Both the position numbers and the translations under genes were made by a program. A stretch of 64,000 bases of DNA from Rheinheimera sp. A13L (GTDB taxonomy: Bacteria > Pseudomonadota > Gammaproteobacteria > Enterobacterales > Alteromonadaceae). The stretch covers positions 62,001-126,000 of the forward strand of contig NZ_AFHI01000045.1 of the NCBI RefSeq assembly GCF_000217935.1, given 5' to 3'. This document shows, in pieces, positions 29,574 through 39,389 of the stretch (positions are counted from its first letter, which is position 1; every line of letters starts with the position of its first letter). The notes beneath the pieces are model-generated. The model saw nothing but the letters and a program-made list of their open reading frames with translations, was not told where the DNA came from and did no database searches.

Positions 29574-32500
29574 AGTACACCCTCACTTAGTATTTCAGTC
29601 GTGCGTTGTTTTTCGTTTAACTGCACATAAGTTAATTTTTCTTCTAAAAGTTCCGACAACTGTCCAATCGTTGGATTAACAAAAACTTCAGACACAGTTA
29701 ATTGCAGTGCTAGTTGGCTGCGTAATTCCGACAACAGCTGTACCACCAGAATGGAATGCCCACCCAACTCAAAGAAATTGCTTTCCAGTCCCAGACCAGC
29801 TTGGTCTATACCAAAAAGTTTTGACCAGCTTCTTGCAATAGTGATCTGCATGGCGCTTTCAGGCTTGCTGAGCGGCTCATCAAAAACACTGAAGTCAGGC
29901 ACAGGCAAAGCTCGCCTGTCGATTTTATTTGCTGCGTTCATGGGCATGGATTGCAACACAGTGAAGTTGGCAGGGATCATATGGGGCGGTAACATGTCAC
30001 ATAACGTACTGCGTACCTCTTTAACCTGCAAATTACTGCCCGGCAAGCCCACCAGATAAGCAGCCAGCGCTTTCTGTCCTTGATGATCATCCACAACAAT
30101 AACTGCTGCGCTGCCCACACCTTGGATTTTCGCTAACGCTGATTCCACTTCACCCAGTTCAATACGGAATCCTCGGATTTTAACCTGATCATCAAATCGA
30201 CCAATAAAGTGCAATTGTTTTATTTGCCCCTCATTATCAGTTTCCCAACGTCCTAAATCGCCAGTGCGGTACAGTACTTCTCCCTGTATATTACCATCGG
30301 CATAAGGGTTGTTTACAAAGCTCTGTCTGGTTTTCTCTTCATTTTTCCAGTAGCCAAGACCCACTCCTATGCCAGCAACACATATTTCGCCTGGCACACC
30401 CAGCGGAAGTAACTGTTGCTGCTCGTCCATGACGTATACCGCCAGGTTTGGTAAAGCAATGCCAATAGGCAGCGTTTCGTAACCCTCTGCAAGCGCATCC
30501 CGCTGAATATGGTAAGTAATATCATCAGAAGCTTCCGTCGGCCCATAGCCATTGACAACCGGGATTTGAGGGAAGCATTCAAACCATCGTTTGATCAGAG
30601 CTGACGTGGTAGCCTCCCCTGTGGTCATCAACCATTGTAAGTACAAGCTTTCGGTATTTATCTGGTCAGACTGAACGTAATCCAACATCAATCCAATAAC
30701 AACCGGAGCGGCTTCAATCAAGTGAATATGATGCTCATACAGCGCGTTAAACACGGCCTTTATGTCGCTAGTGTCGTCTATGATAACCGTTTTACCACCG
30801 CACATGAGAGGGGCCAGAAATTGCCACACTGAAACATCGGAAGACGAAGCAGCAGTCTGTAAAAAGTTTTTTGCCTGCGGCTGCCCCTGATCATCGATAA
30901 ATCCAAGCACATGAAACTCTGCAAAGATATGGTTCATCGCCCCGGCATGATGCACCAGCGCACCTTTGGGTTTGCCCGTGGAGCCCGAAGTGTAAAGCAT
31001 GTAAGCAGGTCTTGTAGCCGCCAGTTTGTGAGGCACATTTTCGCCATTGTAATCTTGCAACTCAGATGCTGAGTACTGCAAAACGCAGGGTACATCAGTG
31101 GTAACAATTGTTCCGTCAAGCGCCTGATGAGTGATCAATACTGACAGCTGAGCATCAGCCAGCATAGTTTCTAATCTACCTTTGGGGTTTACCGGGTCAA
31201 AAGGCACGTAGGCCGCCGAAGCTTTCATAATTGCCAGAATACTCACCAGAAAATCACAACAACGAGGCATATATATGCCCACTCTCTGGCCTTCAGCCAC
31301 TCCATTGGCGCGCAAATAGTCAGCCAGTTGATTGGCTCTAAAGTTAAGTTGCTGATAAGTAAGTTCTTGTTGCCCATGGACCACGGCCACTTCATCCGGG
31401 AAAGACAAAACCATGGCTTCAAAACGCTGATGCAATGTGGTTTCAATACACCACTGACGTTGTGGATACTGATAGGCTTGCAACTGCTGAGTGACATCCT
31501 GCTCCGTTAGTATAGACAAAGACTTCCAGGATTTTCCTGATTCATTCTGCAGGGTATTGACCAGATCGTTGATGGTATTTTGCAACAGTCCTACTAACAC
31601 CCTGGCTGGCATGACTGTCGCGGAGGCGATATGCAGTTGAAAATCGCCACCAAGATCACTAACGTTGACATCCACATCATACTCACTGTTGTCCAGCTTT
31701 TTTAACAACCTGATGCCGTCAGCCAGTTCAGCCCCACCTGTCTGGATGGCCTGAACCTCAATATTTCGATAATTTAATAATGAGTTAAACAGCTTAGTAC
31801 CGGCCGGAATATTAGTAAGCCTGAGCACTTCGCTTAGTGAAGCATGCTCCCATGTCATCATATCTGATAAATACTGATGGGTTTGCTGCACCAGCTCCAG
31901 CGTTGATGCTTGCTCAAGAATCAGATGCACTGGTAATGTGTTAATTAACATACCCAGTACGTTTTCCGAGAAATCCGTCGCCTGCATTCGGCCCAACAAT
32001 ACTGTAGCAAAGGTCACCTGCTGCTGTCGGGTACATTTTGCCAGCACCACAGCCCATGCGGCATGAAACAAAGTCGCAGGGGTAGTTTTAAGTTGTCGGC
32101 ACACTTGCCTTATTTGCGCAACAACCTGAGTATCCAGCATATCACTGTGTTCGGTTTGCCGAATCGGAGCGGCGGCGTCGTTGAATCCTTCAAAGACCAA
32201 AGTTGGCGTTTGTATCTGACCTAATTTTTCCTGATAAAACGCCATAGCGCTGCTGTTATCATGCGTCCTCAAATAGGCAGCAACCTGCTCACGGAACTTA
32301 CCAGCTGTGGGGATAGCCGGCTGTTTACCCGCCAATTGTTGCGCAAGTTCGGAAAACAGGATTTCTGTGGAAACATGGTCCAGCAATAAATGATGCGTTC
32401 TCACCAGCGCATTGCATCCTGTACCATCTGTGCAGTACACCACCTCAATTAACGGCGCTGTAGCAAGGTCCATTGCAGTCGCACCTGATGCCAGCAAGTC

Positions 32501-35500
32501 TTGCATTAGTTGCAAACTTGTTTCTGAACTACTTGCTTTCAACTGAGTCACTTTTAACTCGGCCTTACGCAGAACCACCTGAGCCGGTTCTTTGAGTCCT
32601 TCCCAGATAAATACGGTTCTGAGCACATCGTATTGCATCAGCAAACGATTGAAAGCCGCTAAAAACTCCTGGAATCTGCTGTATGAATCAAATGTTAACA
32701 GCGTTTGTTCGATATAGGTATCCGACGTACCATCCAGCAAGCTCTGATACAACATGCCCTTTTGTAGAGGCATCAAGGGATAAATATCTTGAATATTTTG
32801 ATCCCGGCCATGGACCTGCATCACCAGTGTAGCGAGTTCAGCGTCATTCAACTGCATCAGATCCAGCATTTCTGGATGAATTAGACGGCAGTTTTCAGGA
32901 ATTCGATTTTCACTTCTTTCAATTCTTGCCGCCGGAGCCTGTTGTACCAGTAACGCCAGTTCCGCCAGGTTGGTCGCGTCAAACATTGATTTTACTGGCA
33001 ATTCTACCTTAAACACTTTGTTGACTCTGGCTGCCAGCTTCATCAACGACAGGGAGTTGCCGCCGAGTTGGAAGAAGTTATCATTGCGGCTGATAAGTTC
33101 AGGACCTAATAACTCTGACCAAATTACCGCGAGCTGGCGTTCCTGCACTGACTCGGGAGCTTCGAAGTCATCCAACAGCTGTCTGTTTAATTTAATCTCC
33201 GGTAGCGCTTTACGATCAATCTTATCTGCGGCATTTAATGGCATTGCGTCAAGTAGCTCTACGTGAGCAGGGATCATATGGTCAGGAAGTTGCTGTCTCA
33301 GTTCCTGCAGTATTTCGCCCACCATAACCTTACTGGAAGCATCTGTCTGATGGTGCAATACCAACCAGGCCGCGAGGAACTTGTTGCCAATATTGTCTGT
33401 TCGCAACAGCACAACGGCATCTTTTACGACATCCAGAGCAGTGAATGCAGCTTCTATTTCTCCAAGCTCAACCCGGAAGCCTCGGATTTTTATCTGGTTA
33501 TCAGTACGCCCAAGCAGCTCGATGGTGCCACAAGGTAACATTCTGCCCAGATCTCCCGTGCGATATAAACGCTCACCATGACCGCCATATTTTATAAATG
33601 GGTTAGCTTTAAAAGCAGCTTCAGTTTTGGCAGGATTTTGCCAATATCCAAGGCCAACCCCCACACCTGACACACACAATTCTCCAACGACATTGGGTGG
33701 CATCAAACACAAGTTGTCGTCAACGACATACATAGATAAGTTCGGCAGGGCAGTCCCCACCGGCACAGTTTTCCAGTTTTCATCGAGTGCTTTATCAATA
33801 ATGTACCAGGTTATATCATCGGAGGCTTCTGATGGCCCATAACCATTCATCACCGGAATTCTCGGGTACATTTCAAGCCATTGATTTACCAGTCTAACAG
33901 GGCAAGGTTCAGCGATAATCATTAACCACTGCAACGCTGGCAACTGTCGTTCCTGTGGAGATAAAGTTTGTAAATATTCAATCAATAAGCCTAATACCGA
34001 TGGTGCAGTTTGAATAAGGTTTACATCTTCATGTTGTAAGGTTTGCAGATATGCTTTTAGATCAGTGACCTCCTGCAAAATAACAGTTTTCCCGCCACTC
34101 AGAACTGGCGCTAAAAATTGCCATACTGACACATCTGACGACACTGCAGCACTTTGTAAGAAGTTCCTGGGTGTTGCCGACAAATCCTGTGTCAGGTAGC
34201 CAAGCACATCGAACTCTGCGTCAATGTGATTCAGAGCGCCAGCATGATGTACCAAAGCCCCTTTGGGTTTGCCAGTGGAACCTGAAGTGTAAATCATATA
34301 GGCTGCACTTCCAGCCTCTTGCTGCACATCCAGGTTATGCTCAGGAAAATCCGCCAGTCCGGTGTACACATTTTCACTGGTAATTACGTTGATTGCCAAT
34401 GGCGCTGTCAGCTCAGTATTAAACCTGTCATCTACCAGCACAAATTGTGCACTGGAATGTTGCAGGATAAAGGTCAGCCGCTCATCCGGACAGTTGTTGT
34501 CTACCGGCACATAGGCACAACCAGCTTTAAGCGTGGCTAAAATAGCACAGAGAAAATCTATCGAACGCGGCAAATGTATTGCTACCAGATTACCTTGGCT
34601 TAAACCATTTTCTATCAGATATCGGGCCAGTCGGTTAGCTCTGCTATTCAACTCACGATAGCTAATGGTTTGGTCACCACATACCGCTGCGATATTGTCG
34701 GCATACTTATTAACCATTTGCTCAAAACGGCGATGTACCAGCTGAGTTCCTGGGTAGAGCACTGATTTACCTGTACTTAGAGCCACAGCTTGCTGTTTAC
34801 GAGATTCAGACAGAATGTCAATGCTCAAAAATTTACTTCCTGGCGCATGTTGTAAGGTGTGCACAAGGTTATACAGTGTTTGTTCAAACAGCTCTAAAAC
34901 CAGTCTAGCGCCAATTAACTTGTGAGAATGTACCTCCAACTCAAAGAACTTATCCTCAACATCTACGCCAATCTCCAAAGGATAGTTAGTATATTCGATC
35001 ACTTCTTTCAGCTTGAATCGGTTGCCACCATCAACAAAATGCTGTTCGCCTTTGTGACGATAATTCAAAATACTAGTAAACAGTGGTCTACCCGCCGGAA
35101 TATCGCTGAGAGCCTGCGCCGCGGAAAGAGGGAAAAACTCATAGTTAACCAGCTCTGCCAGAGCCACATCCACTTTTTTCAATATGGCAGCGACAGATTC
35201 ATCTGATATAGACAAAACAAAGGGCAATTGATTAATCAACAGCCCCAGCATTGAACCAATTCCTTTGACTGGCTGTAACCTACCAGACATCAAAGTACCA
35301 AACACCACTTTGTTGGTTCTGGCAGTCTTGGCCACCAGCAGCGCCCAAGTCATGTGAAATAACACCGCCGGACTGCAATTATACTTACTGGCAACATCCT
35401 TGATCTGTTGCGAAAACGCAGGGTTGATGCGTTGCCGCAAAATCTCAATATCACTGCCATCACCATGTACATCTAACATTCTAAATGGAGCAACCGTCTC

Positions 35501-38500
35501 GGTAACATCCTTGAGCAGGCTAGCAAAATACTCTGTGGCACCCTGCAAATCAGCGATGTTGAGGCAATGATCTACAAAATCCCGATATTGGTATGGATTA
35601 GCTGCATCTGCAACTTCGCCAGCCATGTGACGTGTAATTTCCTGAATTTGCAATAGAATAGATACGTGGTCACTAATGAGGTGGTGCTGTTTAAAAATCA
35701 CATAGCCACGCTGCTGCCCAGCAACATTTACCTGAATACATTCGATTAAAGGCGCTTCCTCCAGGCAGATGAATCGCTGACCTTTAAGCTGTGCCTGGCA
35801 AAACTCTCTGGCTTGCTCATGATTGTCAAAAGTACGGACAACAGGGTTAATACTCGCCTGTCGGCATACCACCTGCACAGGCGAATCCAGATTTTTCCAA
35901 ACAATAGCTGTACGCAAGGCTTCATGCCTGTTGATAGTGACCTGCAAGGCATCAAAAAAACTACTAATGTCGTTGCTGTCAGCAAACTCCAGCAACACAG
36001 GAATAACATAAGGGTCATTGGTCTGATTCAATCGATGATGAAAGAAAATCCCTTCCTGTAAGGGTGACAACGGAAGCAAACGCTGAATGTTTTGCTCTGA
36101 ACCAGGAATACGTTGGCTAATAGTTTGCCTGCAATCCGCAGAAACAGAGAAGCGATCTTCCGTCACTACTGTATTTACAACTTTATGATCAAGCCTCTTT
36201 AAAGTCAGAGCAAAATCTTTTAGCACTTCGCTCCGATACAGATCTGCCACCTGCATCTGATAACCTTGGTCTCGCAACTGACTCATCATATCAATCACAA
36301 GCAAAGAGAAGCCACCAGACTCGAAGAAATTGTCGTGCACCCCCACCTGGGACACACTCAGTAAACGCTGCCAAACTTCTACCAATACAGTTTCTTCCGG
36401 CGTACTAGGTGCTACATATAAACCTTGCTCCTGAGCAGTGATACCTGGTTCAGGCAAACGCCGGAAATCTGTTTTACCATTGCTGGTAAGGGGTAAGCTA
36501 TCCAAAGCAATAATCGCTGCTGGCACCATGTAGGCAGGAACCCGCTGTTTCATTCTCTGCCGCAGCTGTTGCGTATTAGCAATTCCTGTAACGTAAGCAA
36601 CCAGTTGCTTGCCTTTCAAGTCGCTCTGAAAACTTGTTACCACCGCTTCTTTTGCACCACATTGCATAAGGTGCTCTGCAACTTCATCTGGCTCTACACG
36701 AAAACCTCTGATTTTCAGCTGATTATCAATACGCCCTAAAAATTGCAAATTACCATCTGGCTGTTCACAAACCAAATCACCGGTTTTATAAAGACGTCCC
36801 GGTGCAAATGGATTGTCACTAAAGGCTTTACCTGTGTCCTGCTGATTTTGATAATAACCTCTGGCAAGAGATATACCGCCTATATATAACTCTCCGACGC
36901 ATCCACGTGGAACCCGACGCTTATCCGCATCCAGGATATATAGCTCGGTTTGAGGATTGGCCTTACCAATCGGCAAAGGTGATACAACATCGTCATTATT
37001 CCTGATGAGATAGGTTGTCGCGGTAACTGTCGTTTCTGTGGGGCCATAAGTGTTGACAAGTACTGGTGCAGACTCCAGGTTAAACCAACGTTTTACCAGT
37101 TCCGCTTTTAGCGCTTCCCCCCCCAAGATCACCAGTCGCAAAGACTCAGGTAACACAATCGCAGAGCTTGCTACTAGTTGGTGCCAGAATGCCGTTGGCA
37201 AACTCATCACGGAGATATACTTATCCTCAATAAACCGCCAGAAAGCGTCAGCATCACTAGTAATTTCAGGCGACCGCAGCACCAGAGTGCAACCATGACA
37301 CAAAGCACCAAAACACTCCTCCACAAAGATATCAAAACTGAATGTAGAAAATTGCAGTATCCTGTCATCGGAGGTCAGTTGATAAGTGCCCTTAATATTT
37401 GTTACAAAATGACTCAGAGAACGATGCTCAATCATAGTGCCTTTGGGACGCCCTGTGCTACCAGAGGTAAACATAATATAGGCCAGATCATCAGGTGCAG
37501 ACTCCGCCCTTTGAAATTTGGTCACTGGCGCCTGACCCAACAATGCTTGTAAGCTAAAATCTGACGCACTCAGTAGCTTATCGGCAAGATCTGTCAGTTG
37601 GGATTTTTCGTCCTCCAGAATGACCAATAGTTGAGGAGCAATATCCTGCAACATGGCGTGAATTTTATCTTTCGGATACTCATAGTCAATCGGAACATAA
37701 GCTGCTCCAACTTTCAGGGTCGCCAGGATGTAAGCCACCATCTCAATACTTCTAGGCAAACAGATTGCAACCAGACTCCCCTTTCTGCAACCTTGCTGCT
37801 GCAAGACGATTGCTAATGCATCACTCAATTGGTCCAACTGCTGATAGGTCACAGTATGCCCGTCAAACTCAATCGCAGTATGCTCTGGGACGCGATTAAC
37901 CTGTTGCGCAAACAGGGTTAGTACCGGTTCAACATTGCTCTTTGTGTCTGGAAGAGGTAAATGGTCAGAAATAAGGGTTAACTGGTCCAATCGACTCTGA
38001 GGGGCTTCCACCATTTGATTTACCAGCCACCAAAGAGACTCAAGTAAATTCTGCGCCTGATACTCATTGAAATAATCATGCCTGAAATCCAGTTGCAATT
38101 GAGTGGATTGCTGCTCTCCATACTCACACAATGTTGCGATCAAAGGGAGCGTTTCCTGTTCATGGTTTAAATAACAGGTTTCAGCATTAATACCTTGTTC
38201 ACGAAAATCGAAATCAATTTGTTGATAATTAAATGCAGCCTCAAACAGTTTGCTTAGCTGCTTATTATGTGTCAAAGCATCACTGAATATACGACTTACC
38301 GGATAATTCTTGTGTCTGAAAGAGCGTTGAAGATCCCTGGTAACTCTAGCAACAGCATCAGCCACAGTGTCAGCTGCCTGGTATTCGATGCGCACTGGCA
38401 GCATGGACATAAATACCCCCACCACAGCGCGTTGCTTTTTTGTGGCGCGATTGTGTAATGGGGTTCCCAAAGTGATACCTGAGCCTCTGGCAATACTACA

Positions 38501-39280
38501 GCACAACAGACTGAGTGCTGTCATGAATAAAGGTAAAACTGCGAGTTTGTTTTCGTTGGCTTTGCTAAGAAACCTCTGATATTGCTCTGGAGTGATGAAC
38601 TTAATTAATTTAGTGCTAAAACTGTCCCCTCCTGACTGTTGTTGCAACATAGACCCTTTAATATCACTAAAGATCTCCTGCCAAAACTCCTTGGATTTTT
38701 CAATTTTATCCGGGGATGTAACAAGTTCACCACTCCGGGCTATTTCAAGAAAACAAGGCAAAGGTTCGAAGTCTAAAGATTCCTCACGGCACAGTTTGGC
38801 GTAGATGGAAAAGATTTGGCGGATCCAGTTTGCATAGCCCCAACCATCAATAACAATATGGTGAGAGATAAAGTATAACCAATAATGCTGTTCTGAGATT
38901 TTTATTAAGCCTATCCTGAACAATGATTCAGTATCCAGTCGAAATGGCTTTTGGAAAATCTCCTGCACCCTGCTTTTTGCAACTCGCTGAGGTTCGGTCA
39001 GAGACGAGTAGTCTATCATCTCCAAATTGAACTCAGATAGTTGTTCAACCTGACAAATATCCTTGAGACCCAATGGAAAACGGCAATTTAATATCTTATT
39101 CTGGCGCAAACTCAGTTGGATCGCCTGCTCCATTTTGGCGATATTAACGAGTTCTTTTATATCAACATAACCACCTATGTTGTAAGCCGGAGTCTCACCT
39201 TTGTTGATGTGGTCTATGTAAATCTCTCGTTGCTGTGGAGTGAGAGGGATAAGATTGGATTTTTGATCTTCAATTAGCAT
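29570..39280 (-). CDS. NRPS1, initiating three-module synthetase (C-A-T-[E/C]-A-T-[E/C]-A-T)
   Basis: 3236 residues, incorporating residues 1 to 3. Unlike all other subunits it has no TubC-type docking domain. It opens with a C domain (HHIVIDG, His140-141) without an upstream loading module, as in starter C domains that add a fatty acyl group. The second and third C domains have dual E/C features (FFHHRL and HHLISDH; YQSLLD and HHLLLDH). Codes by eye: module 1 D-I-E-M-I-G-T-V-T-K (basic likely); module 2 D-V-W-Q-M-I-G-D-D-K and module 3 D-V-W-E-M-T-G-D-D-K, unassigned. Carrier motifs are GGFS, GGNS and GGHS. The A2 domain has IAEPC where most have GGEAL or TGEAL. The tail ends ILSEGVL. The start lies 4 nt after a 34-codon ORF and has only a weak GGA upstream. 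Confidence 0.95.
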   Translation of the reverse strand: MLIEDQKSNLIPLTPQQREIYIDHINKGETPAYNIGGYVDIKELVNIAKMEQAIQLSLRQNKILNCRFPLGLKDICQVEQLSEFNLEMIDYSSLTEPQRVAKSRVQEIFQKPFRLDTESLFRIGLIKISEQHYWLYFISHHIVIDGWGYANWIRQIFSIYAKLCREESLDFEPLPCFLEIARSGELVTSPDKIEKSKEFWQEIFSDIKGSMLQQQSGGDSFSTKLIKFITPEQYQRFLSKANENKLAVLPLFMTALSLLCCSIARGSGITLGTPLHNRATKKQRAVVGVFMSMLPVRIEYQAADTVADAVARVTRDLQRSFRHKNYPVSRIFSDALTHNKQLSKLFEAAFNYQQIDFDFREQGINAETCYLNHEQETLPLIATLCEYGEQQSTQLQLDFRHDYFNEYQAQNLLESLWWLVNQMVEAPQSRLDQLTLISDHLPLPDTKSNVEPVLTLFAQQVNRVPEHTAIEFDGHTVTYQQLDQLSDALAIVLQQQGCRKGSLVAICLPRSIEMVAYILATLKVGAAYVPIDYEYPKDKIHAMLQDIAPQLLVILEDEKSQLTDLADKLLSASDFSLQALLGQAPVTKFQRAESAPDDLAYIMFTSGSTGRPKGTMIEHRSLSHFVTNIKGTYQLTSDDRILQFSTFSFDIFVEECFGALCHGCTLVLRSPEITSDADAFWRFIEDKYISVMSLPTAFWHQLVASSAIVLPESLRLVILGGEALKAELVKRWFNLESAPVLVNTYGPTETTVTATTYLIRNNDDVVSPLPIGKANPQTELYILDADKRRVPRGCVGELYIGGISLARGYYQNQQDTGKAFSDNPFAPGRLYKTGDLVCEQPDGNLQFLGRIDNQLKIRGFRVEPDEVAEHLMQCGAKEAVVTSFQSDLKGKQLVAYVTGIANTQQLRQRMKQRVPAYMVPAAIIALDSLPLTSNGKTDFRRLPEPGITAQEQGLYVAPSTPEETVLVEVWQRLLSVSQVGVHDNFFESGGFSLLVIDMMSQLRDQGYQMQVADLYRSEVLKDFALTLKRLDHKVVNTVVTEDRFSVSADCRQTISQRIPGSEQNIQRLLPLSPLQEGIFFHHRLNQTNDPYVIPVLLEFADSNDISSFFDALQVTINRHEALRTAIVWKNLDSPVQVVCRQASINPVVRTFDNHEQAREFCQAQLKGQRFICLEEAPLIECIQVNVAGQQRGYVIFKQHHLISDHVSILLQIQEITRHMAGEVADAANPYQYRDFVDHCLNIADLQGATEYFASLLKDVTETVAPFRMLDVHGDGSDIEILRQRINPAFSQQIKDVASKYNCSPAVLFHMTWALLVAKTARTNKVVFGTLMSGRLQPVKGIGSMLGLLINQLPFVLSISDESVAAILKKVDVALAELVNYEFFPLSAAQALSDIPAGRPLFTSILNYRHKGEQHFVDGGNRFKLKEVIEYTNYPLEIGVDVEDKFFELEVHSHKLIGARLVLELFEQTLYNLVHTLQHAPGSKFLSIDILSESRKQQAVALSTGKSVLYPGTQLVHRRFEQMVNKYADNIAAVCGDQTISYRELNSRANRLARYLIENGLSQGNLVAIHLPRSIDFLCAILATLKAGCAYVPVDNNCPDERLTFILQHSSAQFVLVDDRFNTELTAPLAINVITSENVYTGLADFPEHNLDVQQEAGSAAYMIYTSGSTGKPKGALVHHAGALNHIDAEFDVLGYLTQDLSATPRNFLQSAAVSSDVSVWQFLAPVLSGGKTVILQEVTDLKAYLQTLQHEDVNLIQTAPSVLGLLIEYLQTLSPQERQLPALQWLMIIAEPCPVRLVNQWLEMYPRIPVMNGYGPSEASDDITWYIIDKALDENWKTVPVGTALPNLSMYVVDDNLCLMPPNVVGELCVSGVGVGLGYWQNPAKTEAAFKANPFIKYGGHGERLYRTGDLGRMLPCGTIELLGRTDNQIKIRGFRVELGEIEAAFTALDVVKDAVVLLRTDNIGNKFLAAWLVLHHQTDASSKVMVGEILQELRQQLPDHMIPAHVELLDAMPLNAADKIDRKALPEIKLNRQLLDDFEAPESVQERQLAVIWSELLGPELISRNDNFFQLGGNSLSLMKLAARVNKVFKVELPVKSMFDATNLAELALLVQQAPAARIERSENRIPENCRLIHPEMLDLMQLNDAELATLVMQVHGRDQNIQDIYPLMPLQKGMLYQSLLDGTSDTYIEQTLLTFDSYSRFQEFLAAFNRLLMQYDVLRTVFIWEGLKEPAQVVLRKAELKVTQLKASSSETSLQLMQDLLASGATAMDLATAPLIEVVYCTDGTGCNALVRTHHLLLDHVSTEILFSELAQQLAGKQPAIPTAGKFREQVAAYLRTHDNSSAMAFYQEKLGQIQTPTLVFEGFNDAAAPIRQTEHSDMLDTQVVAQIRQVCRQLKTTPATLFHAAWAVVLAKCTRQQQVTFATVLLGRMQATDFSENVLGMLINTLPVHLILEQASTLELVQQTHQYLSDMMTWEHASLSEVLRLTNIPAGTKLFNSLLNYRNIEVQAIQTGGAELADGIRLLKKLDNSEYDVDVNVSDLGGDFQLHIASATVMPARVLVGLLQNTINDLVNTLQNESGKSWKSLSILTEQDVTQQLQAYQYPQRQWCIETTLHQRFEAMVLSFPDEVAVVHGQQELTYQQLNFRANQLADYLRANGVAEGQRVGIYMPRCCDFLVSILAIMKASAAYVPFDPVNPKGRLETMLADAQLSVLITHQALDGTIVTTDVPCVLQYSASELQDYNGENVPHKLAATRPAYMLYTSGSTGKPKGALVHHAGAMNHIFAEFHVLGFIDDQGQPQAKNFLQTAASSSDVSVWQFLAPLMCGGKTVIIDDTSDIKAVFNALYEHHIHLIEAAPVVIGLMLDYVQSDQINTESLYLQWLMTTGEATTSALIKRWFECFPQIPVVNGYGPTEASDDITYHIQRDALAEGYETLPIGIALPNLAVYVMDEQQQLLPLGVPGEICVAGIGVGLGYWKNEEKTRQSFVNNPYADGNIQGEVLYRTGDLGRWETDNEGQIKQLHFIGRFDDQVKIRGFRIELGEVESALAKIQGVGSAAVIVVDDHQGQKALAAYLVGLPGSNLQVKEVRSTLCDMLPPHMIPANFTVLQSMPMNAANKIDRRALPVPDFSVFDEPLSKPESAMQITIARSWSKLFGIDQAGLGLESNFFELGGHSILVVQLLSELRSQLALQLTVSEVFVNPTIGQLSELLEEKLTYVQLNEKQRTTEILSEGVL

Positions 39281-39284
39281 TAAA

Positions 39285-39389
39285 TTATCCTAGTTTATGC
39301 AACCGATTTGATGCCAGACAGTGTTCATATCGGACATTTGCGGCTTCTATTATTCGCGCATTAAACTCCGAAGTGCGTAACTTGCTCAT
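39285..39389 (-). CDS. possible 34-aa leader ORF just upstream of NRPS1
   Basis: Begins MSKLRTSEFNARII; ATG with AAAGG at 7-nt spacing; the stop lies 4 nt before the NRPS1 ATG, whose own ribosome binding site is weak. That layout suggests a translated leader that couples translation into NRPS1. No family is recognised. It is too short for an MbtH-like protein (about 70 residues) and lacks its motifs. It could be a remnant of a longer gene. Confidence 0.35.
   Translation of the reverse strand: MSKLRTSEFNARIIEAANVRYEHCLASNRLHKLG

Noticed and set aside
4186-39389. Small ORFs next to NRPS genes as MbtH-like proteins
   Set aside because: Neither the 47-codon nor the 34-codon ORF has the length or the conserved Trp/Asn-Pro-Glu motifs of MbtH.
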